A DNA stretch of 18,953 bases from Planctomycetota bacterium (GCA_016872875.1 VGYW01000125.1:1-18953), one strand, 5' to 3'; numbered from the stretch's first letter, positions 6,545 to 13,856 are shown. Translations and numbers: made by a program. The notes: generated by a model from the sequence alone, not told the origin.

Positions 6545-7018
6545 ATGGCGGACCCGAGCAAGGGCAACAGCCCGTTCTACCCGGGCCAGCCGGTGCCCGT
6601 CGAGATGCTCGGGCATCTCGCTCAGGTGCACCAACGCCTGAAGGACCTCGCTGTCAAAGGAGTGTTCCTCGTCCTGGACGAGAAGGATGCGCTCGCGGCA
6701 GTCATGGCCGCTGCCGAAGAGATCGGCAGGAAGCACGTGGGCCTCCAGGTGTATAACGCCCTGAAGAGCGAAGATTACCGCTCGACCCTGGCCAAGATCG
6801 GCAAGATGGGGCCTGGGGCCACAGGCTTCACAAAGGGCAAGCTGGCCACCGGCCTGACGGAGAGCGAGAAGCGCAAGCTGGCCAACTTCCTTCAGAGGAT
6901 GAAGAAGCTGGGCGTGGTCCGGCCCGGCGAGGGCAGGGGGGAGTACGTGTTCAACGTGCGCATGGTCCAGCTCTACATCTGGCTGCGCAGCTTCCGTGAA
7001 GCTCGGCCAACCACGTGA
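6545..7018 (+). CDS. Small winged-helix-like protein resembling the C-terminal part of AAA/STAND ATPases
   Basis: A 157-aa protein with no signal peptide or membrane segment. Residues about 45-100 are helical (DALAAVMAAAEEIGRKHVGL). Residues about 100-150 look like a winged helix (TESEKRKLANFLQRMKKLGV, then GEYVFNVRMVQLYIWL). The last pattern is like the wing and C-terminal helix that follow the ATPase core in some archaeal/bacterial AAA ATPases, but no Walker A or B motif is present. AGGAG lies 7 nt before the ATG and a sigma70-type promoter lies upstream, so it appears to be a complete gene, not a broken ATPase. A DNA-binding role is inference. The MDR dehydrogenase gene follows after 63 nt and could be co-transcribed. 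Confidence 0.6.
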   Translation: MADPSKGNSPFYPGQPVPVEMLGHLAQVHQRLKDLAVKGVFLVLDEKDALAAVMAAAEEIGRKHVGLQVYNALKSEDYRSTLAKIGKMGPGATGFTKGKLATGLTESEKRKLANFLQRMKKLGVVRPGEGRGEYVFNVRMVQLYIWLRSFREARPTT

Positions 7019-7081
7019 GGCGGGGCGGGCGTGACACAAACCTGTTCGCCAGATCGGCCCGGGCCGCTCTTAGGATAGACC

Positions 7082-9031
7082 ATGCCGAAGAACCCACAGC
7101 TTCCGAGGGAGATCAATGCGTGCATGCTGACGGGGACCGGGCTGGGGTGGTTCTGCGAGTACGCGGGGCCGAAGTCGTCGGCGGAGCTCGACGCGGGCGC
7201 GGTGCGGCCGCCGCGCGGGGCGACGCGGGAGCAGCTCGACGCCTGGGCAGCGTCCGCCGACAAGAGCCTGGCCGCCTTCTTCCGCGTCTTCGCCCCGAAA
7301 GGGGCGCCCGCCCCCGAGGCCGACCCGCGCGACCTCATCAGCTTCATGTCCCACGAGCTGATTGACGTCGCACCCTTCGCACGCCTCTTCCGCCCGCAAC
7401 GCATCCCGATGTACGAGCCGGGCCCGAGCGAGACGCTCGCCAAGGTGGAGGCCATCTGCCTGTGCTTCTCGGACTGCAAGATAATTGACCAGGGTGGGGC
7501 GCACGTGCGCCTCTTCAACCGCGACCTGGCGAAGGAGCCGAATATCCCAGGCCACGAGGCCTGCCTCGAAATCGTGGATGTCCCGCCCGCCATCGCCGCC
7601 AAGCACGGCCTGCGGCCCGGCCAGCGCTACGTGATCCAGGCGGACATCTACGTGGGCGGCGTGAGCCACGCCTTCGGCTACTTCCATCGCGGGGCGATGC
7701 AGCAGTACGTGCTCCTGCCCGAGGAGGTGCTGGCGAACGACCGCGGGAACTGCCTGATCCCGATAGACGCCGAGCGGTTTGGGGACGGGCCGTTCGTGAA
7801 GCGCGACCTTGGCCGCGCGGAGGCCGGCCTCTCCGAGCCCTGGGGCTGCGTGGCCGCGAAGATCGACTACCGCGGGTCGCTCAAGCCGGGCGGCACAGCC
7901 TGGTTCGTCGGCGCCACGATGGCCGACGAAGCGCTGGTGCGCGAGGCGGCAAAGACCGCTGGGCGCGTGCTCCTGACCGGCGGCCACGCCGCCGCGCTGG
8001 CACGCGGCACGCGGCACGCGGGACGCAACAACTGCGAGATCACGGTTGTTGAGGACATTGCTTCGTTGCGCCGCAGCCCCGGTGCGGGAGAGGTGGACGA
8101 CATCATCGTGCGCGAGGCGTCGGCGCCCCTCGTCGAGGCGGCCTGCGACGCGATGGCGGCGGGGGCGGTGATGCTGCTGCCGCCCTTCCCGCCCGGCACG
8201 AACGCCAACCTCGATGTCGGCGCCATCCACTACAAGGGCCTCTACTTCATCGGCCACACGGAGTCCACGCTCGCCGCCACGTACGCAAAGCCGCGCCGAA
8301 CTCGGCTCAAGCCGGGCGGGCGCGTGCTCCTCGTGGGCGCGGGCGGGCCGATGGGCCAGATATGGCTCCAGACCGCCCTTGACGCGCCCCAGCCGCCGAG
8401 CTGGGTGCTGGTCACTGAGATAGACGACCCGCGCCTTGCGCTCCTCGAACGGCACTTCCGCCCGCAGGCCGAGGCCAGGGGTATCCACATCGAGTTCGCC
8501 AATCCCCTCAAAAAGAAGGCCACCGAGATCGTGGAGATGGAGAGCCTGGACGACGTTGTCGGCCTCTGCCCGGCGTGGGGTCCCATCAAGGCCGCCGAGC
8601 CGCTCGTGGCGCGCGACGGCCTGATCAACATCTTCGCGGGGATCAAGGCGGGGACGAAAGGCCCCGTGGACCTCGGGATGCTCAGCCAGCGGGGCGTGAC
8701 GATCATCGGCAACAGCGGCTCCGCCGTCGAGGACCTCCACGACGTCGTCCTGGGCGCGCTCCGCGGCGAGCTCAGCCCGAACAAGTCCGTGGCCGTCATC
8801 GGCCCGCTCGCGGAGGTCTGGGAGGCCATGCGCCAGGTGATGTACCGCGAGACGAGCGGCAAAATCTGCGTCTTCCCCGAGCTAGCCCTTCCCGGCCTCA
8901 TCCCGCTCGCCGACCTGGCCCGCCACTTGCCCACCGTGGCCGCGAAGCTCGACGAGCACGGCTTCTGGACCCGCGAGGCCGAGGAGGAGCTCTTCAGGGT
9001 GTGCCCGAAACTCGAACTCTGTGTGGGATGA
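7082..9031 (+). CDS. Long zinc-dependent MDR-superfamily dehydrogenase with two Rossmann-like regions
   Basis: A 649-aa protein against 350-440 aa usual for medium-chain dehydrogenases. The GroES-like part carries the zinc signature C128-F-S-D-C-K, GHEACLEIVDV (156-166) and SEPWGCV (251-257). A first Rossmann-like stretch (about 262-399) has WFVGATMADEAL in place of GxGxxG but ends in MDR-like GAIHYKGLYFIGHTES. A second (about 410-560) has VLLVGAGGPMGQ (416-427) and WVLVTEIDDPRL, resembling L-sorbose-1-phosphate reductases. The first 110 residues are an extra domain I do not recognise. The enzyme probably oxidises or reduces a sugar or polyol (phosphate) with NAD(P); the substrate is unknown. 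AGGA lies 8 nt before the ATG. The TGA stop lies inside the first unit of a GGATG repeat. Confidence 0.82.
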   Translation: MPKNPQLPREINACMLTGTGLGWFCEYAGPKSSAELDAGAVRPPRGATREQLDAWAASADKSLAAFFRVFAPKGAPAPEADPRDLISFMSHELIDVAPFARLFRPQRIPMYEPGPSETLAKVEAICLCFSDCKIIDQGGAHVRLFNRDLAKEPNIPGHEACLEIVDVPPAIAAKHGLRPGQRYVIQADIYVGGVSHAFGYFHRGAMQQYVLLPEEVLANDRGNCLIPIDAERFGDGPFVKRDLGRAEAGLSEPWGCVAAKIDYRGSLKPGGTAWFVGATMADEALVREAAKTAGRVLLTGGHAAALARGTRHAGRNNCEITVVEDIASLRRSPGAGEVDDIIVREASAPLVEAACDAMAAGAVMLLPPFPPGTNANLDVGAIHYKGLYFIGHTESTLAATYAKPRRTRLKPGGRVLLVGAGGPMGQIWLQTALDAPQPPSWVLVTEIDDPRLALLERHFRPQAEARGIHIEFANPLKKKATEIVEMESLDDVVGLCPAWGPIKAAEPLVARDGLINIFAGIKAGTKGPVDLGMLSQRGVTIIGNSGSAVEDLHDVVLGALRGELSPNKSVAVIGPLAEVWEAMRQVMYRETSGKICVFPELALPGLIPLADLARHLPTVAAKLDEHGFWTREAEEELFRVCPKLELCVG

Positions 9032-9160
9032 ATGGATGAGTGGATGGGTGAAACCAGTGAGAGTGAGAGTGAAAGTGAAGGTGATCCCTTTCGGCCTTTG
9101 CCCCCTCGCTTTCCCTTTCAGTCTCCCTCCTCCCCCATTCATCCACCCATCCATTCATCC
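9026..9160. repeat. GGATG-family long hairpin, copy 1
   Basis: The left arm (9026-9050, GGATGAATGGATGAGTGGAT...) and right arm (9136-9160) match as reverse complements at about 22 of 25 positions. The 85-nt middle itself is partly self-complementary (GTGAAAGTGAAGG against CCCTTTCAGTC-type sequence). It fills the gap between the MDR gene, whose TGA stop is within it, and the 2H phosphoesterase, whose AAGGAG site follows it. Related copies are at 12980-13050 and 14860-14940. Confidence 0.85.
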
Positions 9161-9177
9161 CTTTTGAAGGAGCCGCC

Positions 9178-9741
9178 ATGCCGCTTCCGCTCGAAGAAGA
9201 GACCAAGGTGGAGTTCACCGCCGCCGTCCTCATCCCGCCCGAGGGGGCCTGGGAGCCGATCCAGGCGATTCGGCGGATGCACGACCCGCAGTTCATCCGC
9301 TGGATGCCGCACGTGACCCTCCTCTACCCATTCGTGCCCGAGGCGCGGCTGGCCGAGGCCGCCGAGTTGCTGGCGCCGGCCGCCGCCGCTGTGCCCGCGC
9401 TCGACCTGATCGTGGGCGGCTTCGGCCACTTCGTCCACCCCAGCGGCTCAGTGACCCTCTGGCTGCGCCTCGAGCCGGCCGACGCCGTGCGGGCGCTCCA
9501 GGCGAGGCTCCAAGCTGCGATGCCCTGGTGCGACGACGTGTCGAGCTACTCCGGCGGCTTCACCCCGCACCTCTCGCTGGGGCGCTTCCGCGAGCCGGCC
9601 GACGCCAGCCGCCTGGCCCTCAGGCTCGAGGAGACCTGGGCCCCCCTGCGCATCCGCGTGGGCGAGGTCGCCCTCATCGCGCGCTCGGGGGCGCCCGCCG
9701 AGCCCTTCAGGCGCCGCCATTCCCTGCCCCTGGGCGTTTGA
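9178..9741 (+). CDS. 2H phosphoesterase, 2'-5' RNA ligase (LigT/ThpR)-like
   Basis: A 187-aa cytoplasmic protein of the 2H superfamily. The two catalytic motifs are present in the right spacing: H45-V-T (PHVTLLYPF) and H131-L-S (TPHLSLGRF). Family members hydrolyse cyclic phosphodiesters or 2'-5' linked nucleotides, and some act on tRNA-splicing ends; the substrate here is unknown. Length is normal for the family. AAGGAG lies 6 nt before the ATG. The -35 box of the next gene overlaps its stop codon. Confidence 0.85.
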   Translation: MPLPLEEETKVEFTAAVLIPPEGAWEPIQAIRRMHDPQFIRWMPHVTLLYPFVPEARLAEAAELLAPAAAAVPALDLIVGGFGHFVHPSGSVTLWLRLEPADAVRALQARLQAAMPWCDDVSSYSGGFTPHLSLGRFREPADASRLALRLEETWAPLRIRVGEVALIARSGAPAEPFRRRHSLPLGV

Positions 9742-9765
9742 CGGCCTTGGGCATGGTGGTATAAT
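9738..9765 (+). promoter_or_regulatory. Strong sigma70-type promoter for the prepilin-like gene
   Basis: TTGACG (9738-9743), a 16-nt spacer and a perfect TATAAT (9760-9765). The -35 box overlaps the stop codon of the 2H phosphoesterase gene. The expected leader before the ATG at 9825 is about 50 nt. Confidence 0.75.
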
Positions 9766-9824
9766 AAAGATGGAGGGCGTGAGCGGCGCGGGATGGAAGG
9801 AAGCCTCGCACAAGGAGTACCCTC

Positions 9825-10643
9825 ATGTGCCGCCGGCCGGCGCGCCGTGCCTTCTCCCTCATCGAGCTGCTGGTCGTCATCGCCGTCATCTCGGTGCTGG
9901 CCTCGATGCTCATGGCCGCCCTGGGCAGGGCGCAGACCGCGGCTCGCACCGCCAGGTGCCAGAACAGCATGAACCAGGTCTACAAGGGCGCACGCCTCTA
10001 CGCCAACTCCTACGACCAGATGCTGCCCGACCTCTACGCCGCCCTCGCGACCACCGAGCACCACATCCGCTACGTGAACAACAACGCGGCGCGCAGCGAG
10101 GTCACTACCGGCTCAGGCGAGAACCAGGTCACAACCAACGTGCCCGCGGGGCTCTGGCTCCTCTTCACCGGAAAGCAGGCCGAAAGCCCCGAGGTCTTCT
10201 ACTGCCCTGAGCTGCCCGGCCAGTACCGCTACAAAGGCACCGACAACCCGACCGTGGACGGCCTCCCCGAACGCGTGGGCTACATGTACAACGCCTTCCC
10301 CGACCGCGCGACAGGCGAGAACATCGTCCCACTCCCCGAAGGCCTCCAGCTCGAAGAGGCATCGAACGACATCAGCCAGAGCCGCAAGATGGCCTTCTAC
10401 GCCCTCCTCTCCGACCCCTTCCCCACCGACCGCCTTGTCACCCACAGGGCGCGGAGGGGCATGAGCGTCGGCTACTGGGACGGCTCGGTCCAGTGGATCG
10501 ACATGCGCGCCCGAGGCATCCTCTGGAACAGCGAGAAGCCCGACCCCGACGGCGGAGCGCCGATCAAGTGCTTCAGCGAGGACAAGAACGGCGCCATCGC
10601 CACCCGCGACACCTGGGTCGGCCTCTCCCAGGCACGCCAGTGA
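9825..10643 (+). CDS. Prepilin-like protein with N-terminal cleavage/methylation domain
   Basis: A 272-aa protein with a type IV prepilin/pseudopilin leader: basic MCRRPARRA, cleavage before F10, then FSLIELLVVIAVISVLASML with the key Glu at +5 (E14). The globular part contains a short form of the H-x-DG motif near the C-terminus (THRARRGMSVGYWDGSVQW), as in the many planctomycete prepilin-like proteins related to DUF1559. It is presumably processed by a prepilin peptidase and displayed in a type II secretion or pilus-like machine. Such genes are often numerous and scattered, as here, so its partner machine is not in this window. AAGGAG lies 7 nt before the ATG. Its own promoter is at 9738-9765. 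Confidence 0.88.
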   Translation: MCRRPARRAFSLIELLVVIAVISVLASMLMAALGRAQTAARTARCQNSMNQVYKGARLYANSYDQMLPDLYAALATTEHHIRYVNNNAARSEVTTGSGENQVTTNVPAGLWLLFTGKQAESPEVFYCPELPGQYRYKGTDNPTVDGLPERVGYMYNAFPDRATGENIVPLPEGLQLEEASNDISQSRKMAFYALLSDPFPTDRLVTHRARRGMSVGYWDGSVQWIDMRARGILWNSEKPDPDGGAPIKCFSEDKNGAIATRDTWVGLSQARQ

Positions 10644-10706
10644 CGCCTGACGCGCCGGCCTCCCATCGCAACCCCCCGCCCATGGTGAAGCATTGGTCCC
10701 CCCTCA

Positions 10707-10783
10707 TCGTCCTCGTCCCTTGTTCTCGCCTCCTCGGCCCCACGGGCAAGAGAGTCGAGGACGAGGGACGAGGACGAGGACGA
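10707..10783. repeat. GAGGAC-family long hairpin, copy B (diverged)
   Basis: The right arm (10754-10783) is a clean run of GAGGAC/GAGGGAC units. The left arm begins TCGTCCTCGTCCCTTG and then drifts, so pairing is poorer than in copies A and C. The conserved core AGAGAGTCGAGG is present. It lies 63 nt after the prepilin-like gene stop. Confidence 0.75.
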
Positions 10784-10992
10784 AAGACGCAAGAGGGCCC
10801 GGCCCCCGAGCATGGCCCCTATATGACTCGCCACGATTCTCGATCAATCCTCGTGTTGTAGGCGGGGCGTCCCTGCCCCGCGTCCCCGATCACTCCCACA
10901 GGCTGTCGCATGTGACTGAGCGCCTGCTCGCGCACGCGCTCCGGGGTCTGCTCCGCGCATTGCCATAGCTGGGGGGCCATACCCCCGGCTCC

Positions 10993-11171
10993 GGGTGCAA
11001 TAACGGATTTGTGCAGGTGGGCACACTAGAAACCAAACCCAGCTCCTCTGGGTTTGGTTTCCTGTTCTGTCCACCGTTGCCAGAGCCAAAGACGACAGAC
11101 TTACAGAACCGACCGCGGAGCCGCTCGGTTCAGTAAGGTGTGCCCACCTGCACAAATCCGTTATTGCACCC
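10993..11171. mobile_element. 179-bp element bounded by perfect 34-bp inverted repeats (MITE-like or structured RNA)
   Basis: Positions 10993-11026 and 11138-11171 are perfect 34-nt reverse complements (outer end GGGTGCAATAACGG, inner end GGGCACAC). Inside is a 13-bp perfect hairpin, AAACCAAACCCAG (11030-11042) with loop CTCCT and its complement at 11048-11060. There are also two smaller pairings, GTTCTGT/ACAGAAC (11064-11070/11103-11109) and GAACCG/CGGTTC (11106-11111/11126-11131), which overlap and so are alternatives. No open frame of note and no obvious target-site duplication are visible. Terminal repeats without a transposase gene suggest a MITE-like element, but a folded RNA upstream of the sigma-factor gene is an alternative. 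Confidence 0.6.
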
Positions 11172-11199
11172 CCCCGCCCTCCCCCCAGCCCCAGGCTGC

Positions 11200-11228
11200 T
11201 TGACTCGCCGCAGGGTGCTCCCTATAAT
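11200..11228 (+). promoter_or_regulatory. Sigma70-type promoter for the sigma-factor gene
   Basis: TTGACT (11200-11205), a 17-nt spacer and a perfect TATAAT (11223-11228). Transcription would begin near 11235, which makes the GTG at 11243 an unlikely start and supports the ATG at 11273. Confidence 0.75.
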
Positions 11229-11272
11229 CAGAGGATTGGGGTGTGGAGGTTCGCGATGGCAGCGGAGCGTGC

Positions 11273-12103
11273 ATGACGATCCCGCGTGAAGCCAGCCTCG
11301 AGGCCTACCTGCACGAGATCAGCAGGCTGTCGCTCCTGAGCGCCAAGGAGGAGAAGGACCTTGCCAAGCGCATGGCGAAGGGCGACGCCGCGGCGCGCGA
11401 CCGCCTGGTGCGGGCCAACCTCCGCCTCGTCGTCTCCATCGCCAAGAACTACGTCAACCGCGGCCTGGCCTTCTCGGACCTGATCGAGGAGGGGAACATC
11501 GGCCTGCTGAAGGCGGTGGAGCGCTTCTCGCCGAAGGCCGACTGCCGCTTCTCGACCTACGCCACCTGGTGGATCAAGCAGGCCATCCGCCGCGCGATCA
11601 CCAACACCGTGAAGATCGTCCGCATCCCCGCCCACATGGTCGAGACGATAGCCCACTGGAAGAGCGCCGACGCCGCGCTCACGGCCAAGCTCGGCAGGCC
11701 ACCCACCGCCGAGGAGATCGCCCGCGCCATCAAGCTCCCCACCAGCAACGTCCGAGTCCTCAAGCGCATCCTCAGCGCCACACTCACCTCCGCACAGCCC
11801 GTCAGCCTCGACGTCCTCTCCTCCCTCAACGAGGTCATCGAGGACCGCACGACGCCGCGGCCCGACCAGAAGTTCTTCGACGAGGACGAGCGCGCCAGGA
11901 TACGCGAGCTCCTCGACCTCATCAGCGAGCGCGAGGCCCAGGTGCTCCGCATGCGCTACGGCATCGAGGACAGGACGCCCATGACCCTCGAGGACATCGG
12001 CGCGCGCCTCGGCCTCACCCGCGAACGCATCCGCCAGATCGAAAACGAGGCTCTCCGCAAGCTCCATCAGTACCTCTCCGGCGAGCGCAAGCCGGCCGTC
12101 TGA
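11273..12103 (+). CDS. RNA polymerase sigma-70 factor (RpoD/SigA-related, group 2 type)
   Basis: A 276-aa sigma factor with regions 1.2, 2, 3 and 4 but no long region 1.1, so shorter than a primary RpoD. Region 1.2 is [16 protein letters not shown] (8-23). Region 2 has [35 protein letters not shown] and [17 protein letters not shown] (49-109), closely following the RpoD consensus for core binding and -10 recognition. Region 3 is about 110-185. Region 4 is [20 protein letters not shown] (237-256), the -35-binding helix-turn-helix. It should recognise TTGACA/TATAAT-type promoters. The ATG at 11273 has GGAG 5 nt upstream; an in-frame GTG at 11243 is too close to the predicted transcript start. 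A GAGGAC hairpin begins 2 nt after the stop codon. Confidence 0.92.
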   Translation: MTIPREASLEAYLHEISRLSLLSAKEEKDLAKRMAKGDAAARDRLVRANLRLVVSIAKNYVNRGLAFSDLIEEGNIGLLKAVERFSPKADCRFSTYATWWIKQAIRRAITNTVKIVRIPAHMVETIAHWKSADAALTAKLGRPPTAEEIARAIKLPTSNVRVLKRILSATLTSAQPVSLDVLSSLNEVIEDRTTPRPDQKFFDEDERARIRELLDLISEREAQVLRMRYGIEDRTPMTLEDIGARLGLTRERIRQIENEALRKLHQYLSGERKPAV

Positions 12104-12105
12104 AA

Positions 12106-12196
12106 TCGTCCTCGTCCCTCGTCCCTCGTCCTCGTCCTCGACTCTTCCCCCAGCAAGGGAATCGAGGACGAGGACGAGGGACGAGGACGAGGACGA
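12106..12196. repeat. GAGGAC-family long hairpin, copy C
   Basis: The CU-rich arm (12106-12146) and GA-rich arm (12161-12196) are near-perfect reverse complements around a loop containing CCCCCAGCAAGGG. It starts 2 nt after the TGA of the sigma-factor gene, the same relation to a stop codon as copy A. A terminator or transcript-end role is plausible. Confidence 0.85.
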
Positions 12197-12250
12197 TAGA
12201 ACAGCCGAGTGGCCACCACTGCAAAGGCATGCGCTGCGCCGAAAAATGGT

Positions 12251-12279
12251 TTGACGGCGCCGAAGCAAGCTGCTAAACT
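12251..12279 (+). promoter_or_regulatory. Sigma70-type promoter for apt
   Basis: TTGACG (12251-12256), a 17-nt spacer, then TAAACT (12274-12279, 4/6). It lies 42 nt before the apt ATG and after the GAGGAC hairpin, so apt appears to have its own transcript. Confidence 0.6.
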
Positions 12280-12321
12280 GTTGCAGCCTGGGTTGGTGGC
12301 GCGGACGCTCAGGAGGATGGC

Positions 12322-12855
12322 ATGGAGGACCCTCTGAAGGCGGCAATACGCGGGGTGCGCGACTTCCCGAAGAAGGGGATCGTGTTCCGCGACATCACGC
12401 CGGTCCTCGCCGCCCCCGAGCTGCTGCGCGAGGCCGTCGAGCGCCTCAGCGAGCCCTTCTACGAGCAGGACGTGCGGCTCGTGGCGGGCACGGAGGCGCG
12501 CGGATTCATCCTCGCGCCCGCCGTGGCCTTCCAGCTCGCCGCCGGCTTCGTGCCGATCCGCAAGAAGGGCAAGCTGCCCTGCCCGACCTATCAGGCCAGC
12601 TACGCCCTCGAGTACGGCACCGACGCCCTCGAGATGCACCGCGACGCCATTCCGCCTGGCGCGCGCGTGCTGATGGTGGACGACCTGCTGGCGACTGGCG
12701 GCACGATGAGGGCCTGCTGCGACATGGTGGAGGCCGCGGGCGGCGTGGTCGTCGCCTGCGCCTTCCTCGTCGAGCTGGCCTTCCTGCGCGGGCGCGACAA
12801 GCTCGCGCCGCACAACGTCTTCTCGCTGGTCCAGTACGCCAGCGAGGATGAATGA
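12322..12855 (+). CDS. apt: Adenine phosphoribosyltransferase
   Basis: A 177-aa cytoplasmic purine-salvage enzyme that converts adenine and PRPP to AMP and pyrophosphate. The N-terminus IRGVRDFPKKGIVFRDITPV (9-28) is the Apt signature, followed by AGTEARGF (55-62), PIRKKGKLP (78-86) and the PRPP-binding loop VLMVDDLLATGGT (116-128). Length is normal. AGGAGG lies 5 nt before the ATG at 12322; an out-of-frame ATG at 12317 is not used. The tRNA-Arg gene begins 17 nt after its stop and may be read through from the apt promoter. Confidence 0.96.
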   Translation: MEDPLKAAIRGVRDFPKKGIVFRDITPVLAAPELLREAVERLSEPFYEQDVRLVAGTEARGFILAPAVAFQLAAGFVPIRKKGKLPCPTYQASYALEYGTDALEMHRDAIPPGARVLMVDDLLATGGTMRACCDMVEAAGGVVVACAFLVELAFLRGRDKLAPHNVFSLVQYASEDE

Positions 12856-12871
12856 GGCCGGTTTGCCGGGC

Positions 12872-12948
12872 GCGCCCGTAGCTCAGAAGGACAGAGCGGC
12901 GGTTTCCTAAACCGCAGGCCAGAGGTTCGAATCCTCTCGGGCGTACCA
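12872..12948 (+). tRNA. tRNA-Arg (anticodon CCU), CCA encoded
   Basis: A full cloverleaf of 77 nt. The acceptor stem GCGCCCG pairs with CGGGCGT (one G-U at the end). The D stem is GCTC/GAGC. The anticodon stem GCGGT/ACCGC has loop TTCCTAA giving anticodon CCT. The variable loop is 5 nt, the T stem AGAGG/CCTCT has loop TTCGAAT, the discriminator is A and CCA is encoded. It reads AGG codons. Confidence 0.95.
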
Positions 12949-12955
12949 GCTTCAC

Positions 12956-12970
12956 GCGGCCTTGGGCCGC
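12956..12970 (+). terminator. Short hairpin after tRNA-Arg
   Basis: GCGGCC, loop TTG, GGCCGC forms a perfect 6-bp stem 8 nt after the tRNA. There is no T tract after it (AACCAAAGG follows), so it may be a processing or weak termination structure. Confidence 0.3.
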
Positions 12971-12979
12971 AACCAAAGG

Positions 12980-13050
12980 GGATGATTGGATGAATGGATG
13001 GTTGGATGAATGTCTGACACCCATCCACCCATCCACCCATCCATCCATCC
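12980..13050. repeat. GGATG-family long hairpin, copy 2
   Basis: The left arm has GGATGATTGGATGAATGGAT units (12980-13011). The right arm has CATCCACCCATCCACCCATC units ending at 13050. The loop is only about 7 nt (TCTGACA region). It lies between tRNA-Arg and the TPR gene, ending 59 nt before its GTG start. Confidence 0.8.
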
Positions 13051-13109
13051 TGTGCTGACAAGGGCGAAGTTCACAGGACGAGAGTCCTGTCTTCTCAGGA
13101 CGGAGTCGC

Positions 13110-13856
13110 GTGGGCAAGCACCTTCGGTACAGCGAGGTCAAGCACGCCGACAAGTTCGCCGAGGGCCTCTCGGCGGTCTGGCACAGGTTGGAGCGCTACA
13201 TCTTGCCCGCCCTGATAGTGGCGGGGGCCTGCCTCGTCCTCACCGTGGCCTGGTTCGTCGTCGCGCGCCTCTTCGGCGGCAGCGGCGAGGCGGCCTGGGA
13301 GGAGCGCTTCGAGCTCGCCCAGGAGGCCGCCGCCAGGGCCAAGGACGAGCCAGAGGGCGGCAGCGACAAGCTCCTCGACCGCATGAGCGCCTTCGTCCAG
13401 AAGCACCAGGGCGCGCCAGCCGCCGCAGTCACCCTCCTCGAGCTCGCCCAGGGCCACAACCGCCGCGCGGCGGCGCTGCGCGACGAGAGCCCGAAGGCGG
13501 CCCGCGAGCACCTCCAGAAGGCGGCTAACGCCGCCGAGCAGTTCATCGCCGACTTCCCCGATCAGCGCCCCGCCGCGCTCGCCATCGCCCACTACGAGGC
13601 CGCGAAGGCCCGCATGGAGCTCGGCGAGTGGGAGCGCGCCGCCGACCACTACGAGAAGGCGACCGCCGCAGGCCTGCCCGCCCTGGCCGCCATGGCCAGG
13701 TGGCAGGCCGGCTACTGCTACGAGCAACTCGGGCGCCTCGACCAGGCGCGGCTGAAGTACGAGGAGCTTCGCGCCGACCCCGCCGCCGGCTGGTGCGGCG
13801 AGCAGGCCGACTTCGCGCTCGCACAGCTCGGAAGGCGCCCGGCCAAGCCGAGGTAG
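13110..13856 (+). CDS. Membrane-anchored TPR protein (YfgM-like arrangement)
   Basis: A 248-aa protein with a cytoplasmic N-terminus, one membrane segment (about 30-53, ILPALIVAGACLVLTVAWFV) and a large outer helical domain. TPR-like units are visible around 150-225 (AALAIAHYEAAKARMELGEW, ERAADHYEKA, YEQLGRLDQARLKYEEL). The topology resembles YfgM and other TPR proteins that bind partners at the outer face of the inner membrane; no enzymatic motif is seen. The start is GTG at 13110 with GGAG 4 nt upstream; no ATG in frame gives the full N-terminus. The corrinoid gene follows after 46 nt. Confidence 0.72.
   Translation: MGKHLRYSEVKHADKFAEGLSAVWHRLERYILPALIVAGACLVLTVAWFVVARLFGGSGEAAWEERFELAQEAAARAKDEPEGGSDKLLDRMSAFVQKHQGAPAAAVTLLELAQGHNRRAAALRDESPKAAREHLQKAANAAEQFIADFPDQRPAALAIAHYEAAKARMELGEWERAADHYEKATAAGLPALAAMARWQAGYCYEQLGRLDQARLKYEELRADPAAGWCGEQADFALAQLGRRPAKPR

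Larger units (their letters stand above)
10644..11272. other. Gene-free region with repeats and a sigma-factor promoter
   Basis: This 629-nt stretch lies between the prepilin-like and sigma-factor genes. It holds a diverged GAGGAC hairpin (10707-10783), a 7-bp hairpin GCGGGGC/GCCCCGC (10862-10868/10875-10881), the 179-bp inverted-repeat element (10993-11171) and the sigma-factor promoter (11200-11228). Open frames across it are built from the repeats and have no ribosome site, so I call no gene. Confidence 0.65.

Noticed and set aside
7070..8740. 556-aa minus-strand open frame opposite the MDR gene
   Set aside because: Antisense shadow; the plus-strand frame carries clear MDR zinc and nucleotide-binding motifs.
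9026..9165. Possible CRISPR-like array from repeated GGATG units
   Set aside because: Units are 4-12 nt with no unique spacers of regular length; the pattern is a microsatellite-like palindrome.
10844..11155. 103-aa minus-strand frame across the inverted-repeat element
   Set aside because: It has no ribosome site or homology signal that I recognise, and half of it is the terminal inverted repeat.
11243..11272. GTG at 11243 as start of the sigma factor
   Set aside because: The predicted transcript would start only about 8 nt before it and no ribosome site fits; the ATG at 11273 has GGAG 5 nt upstream.
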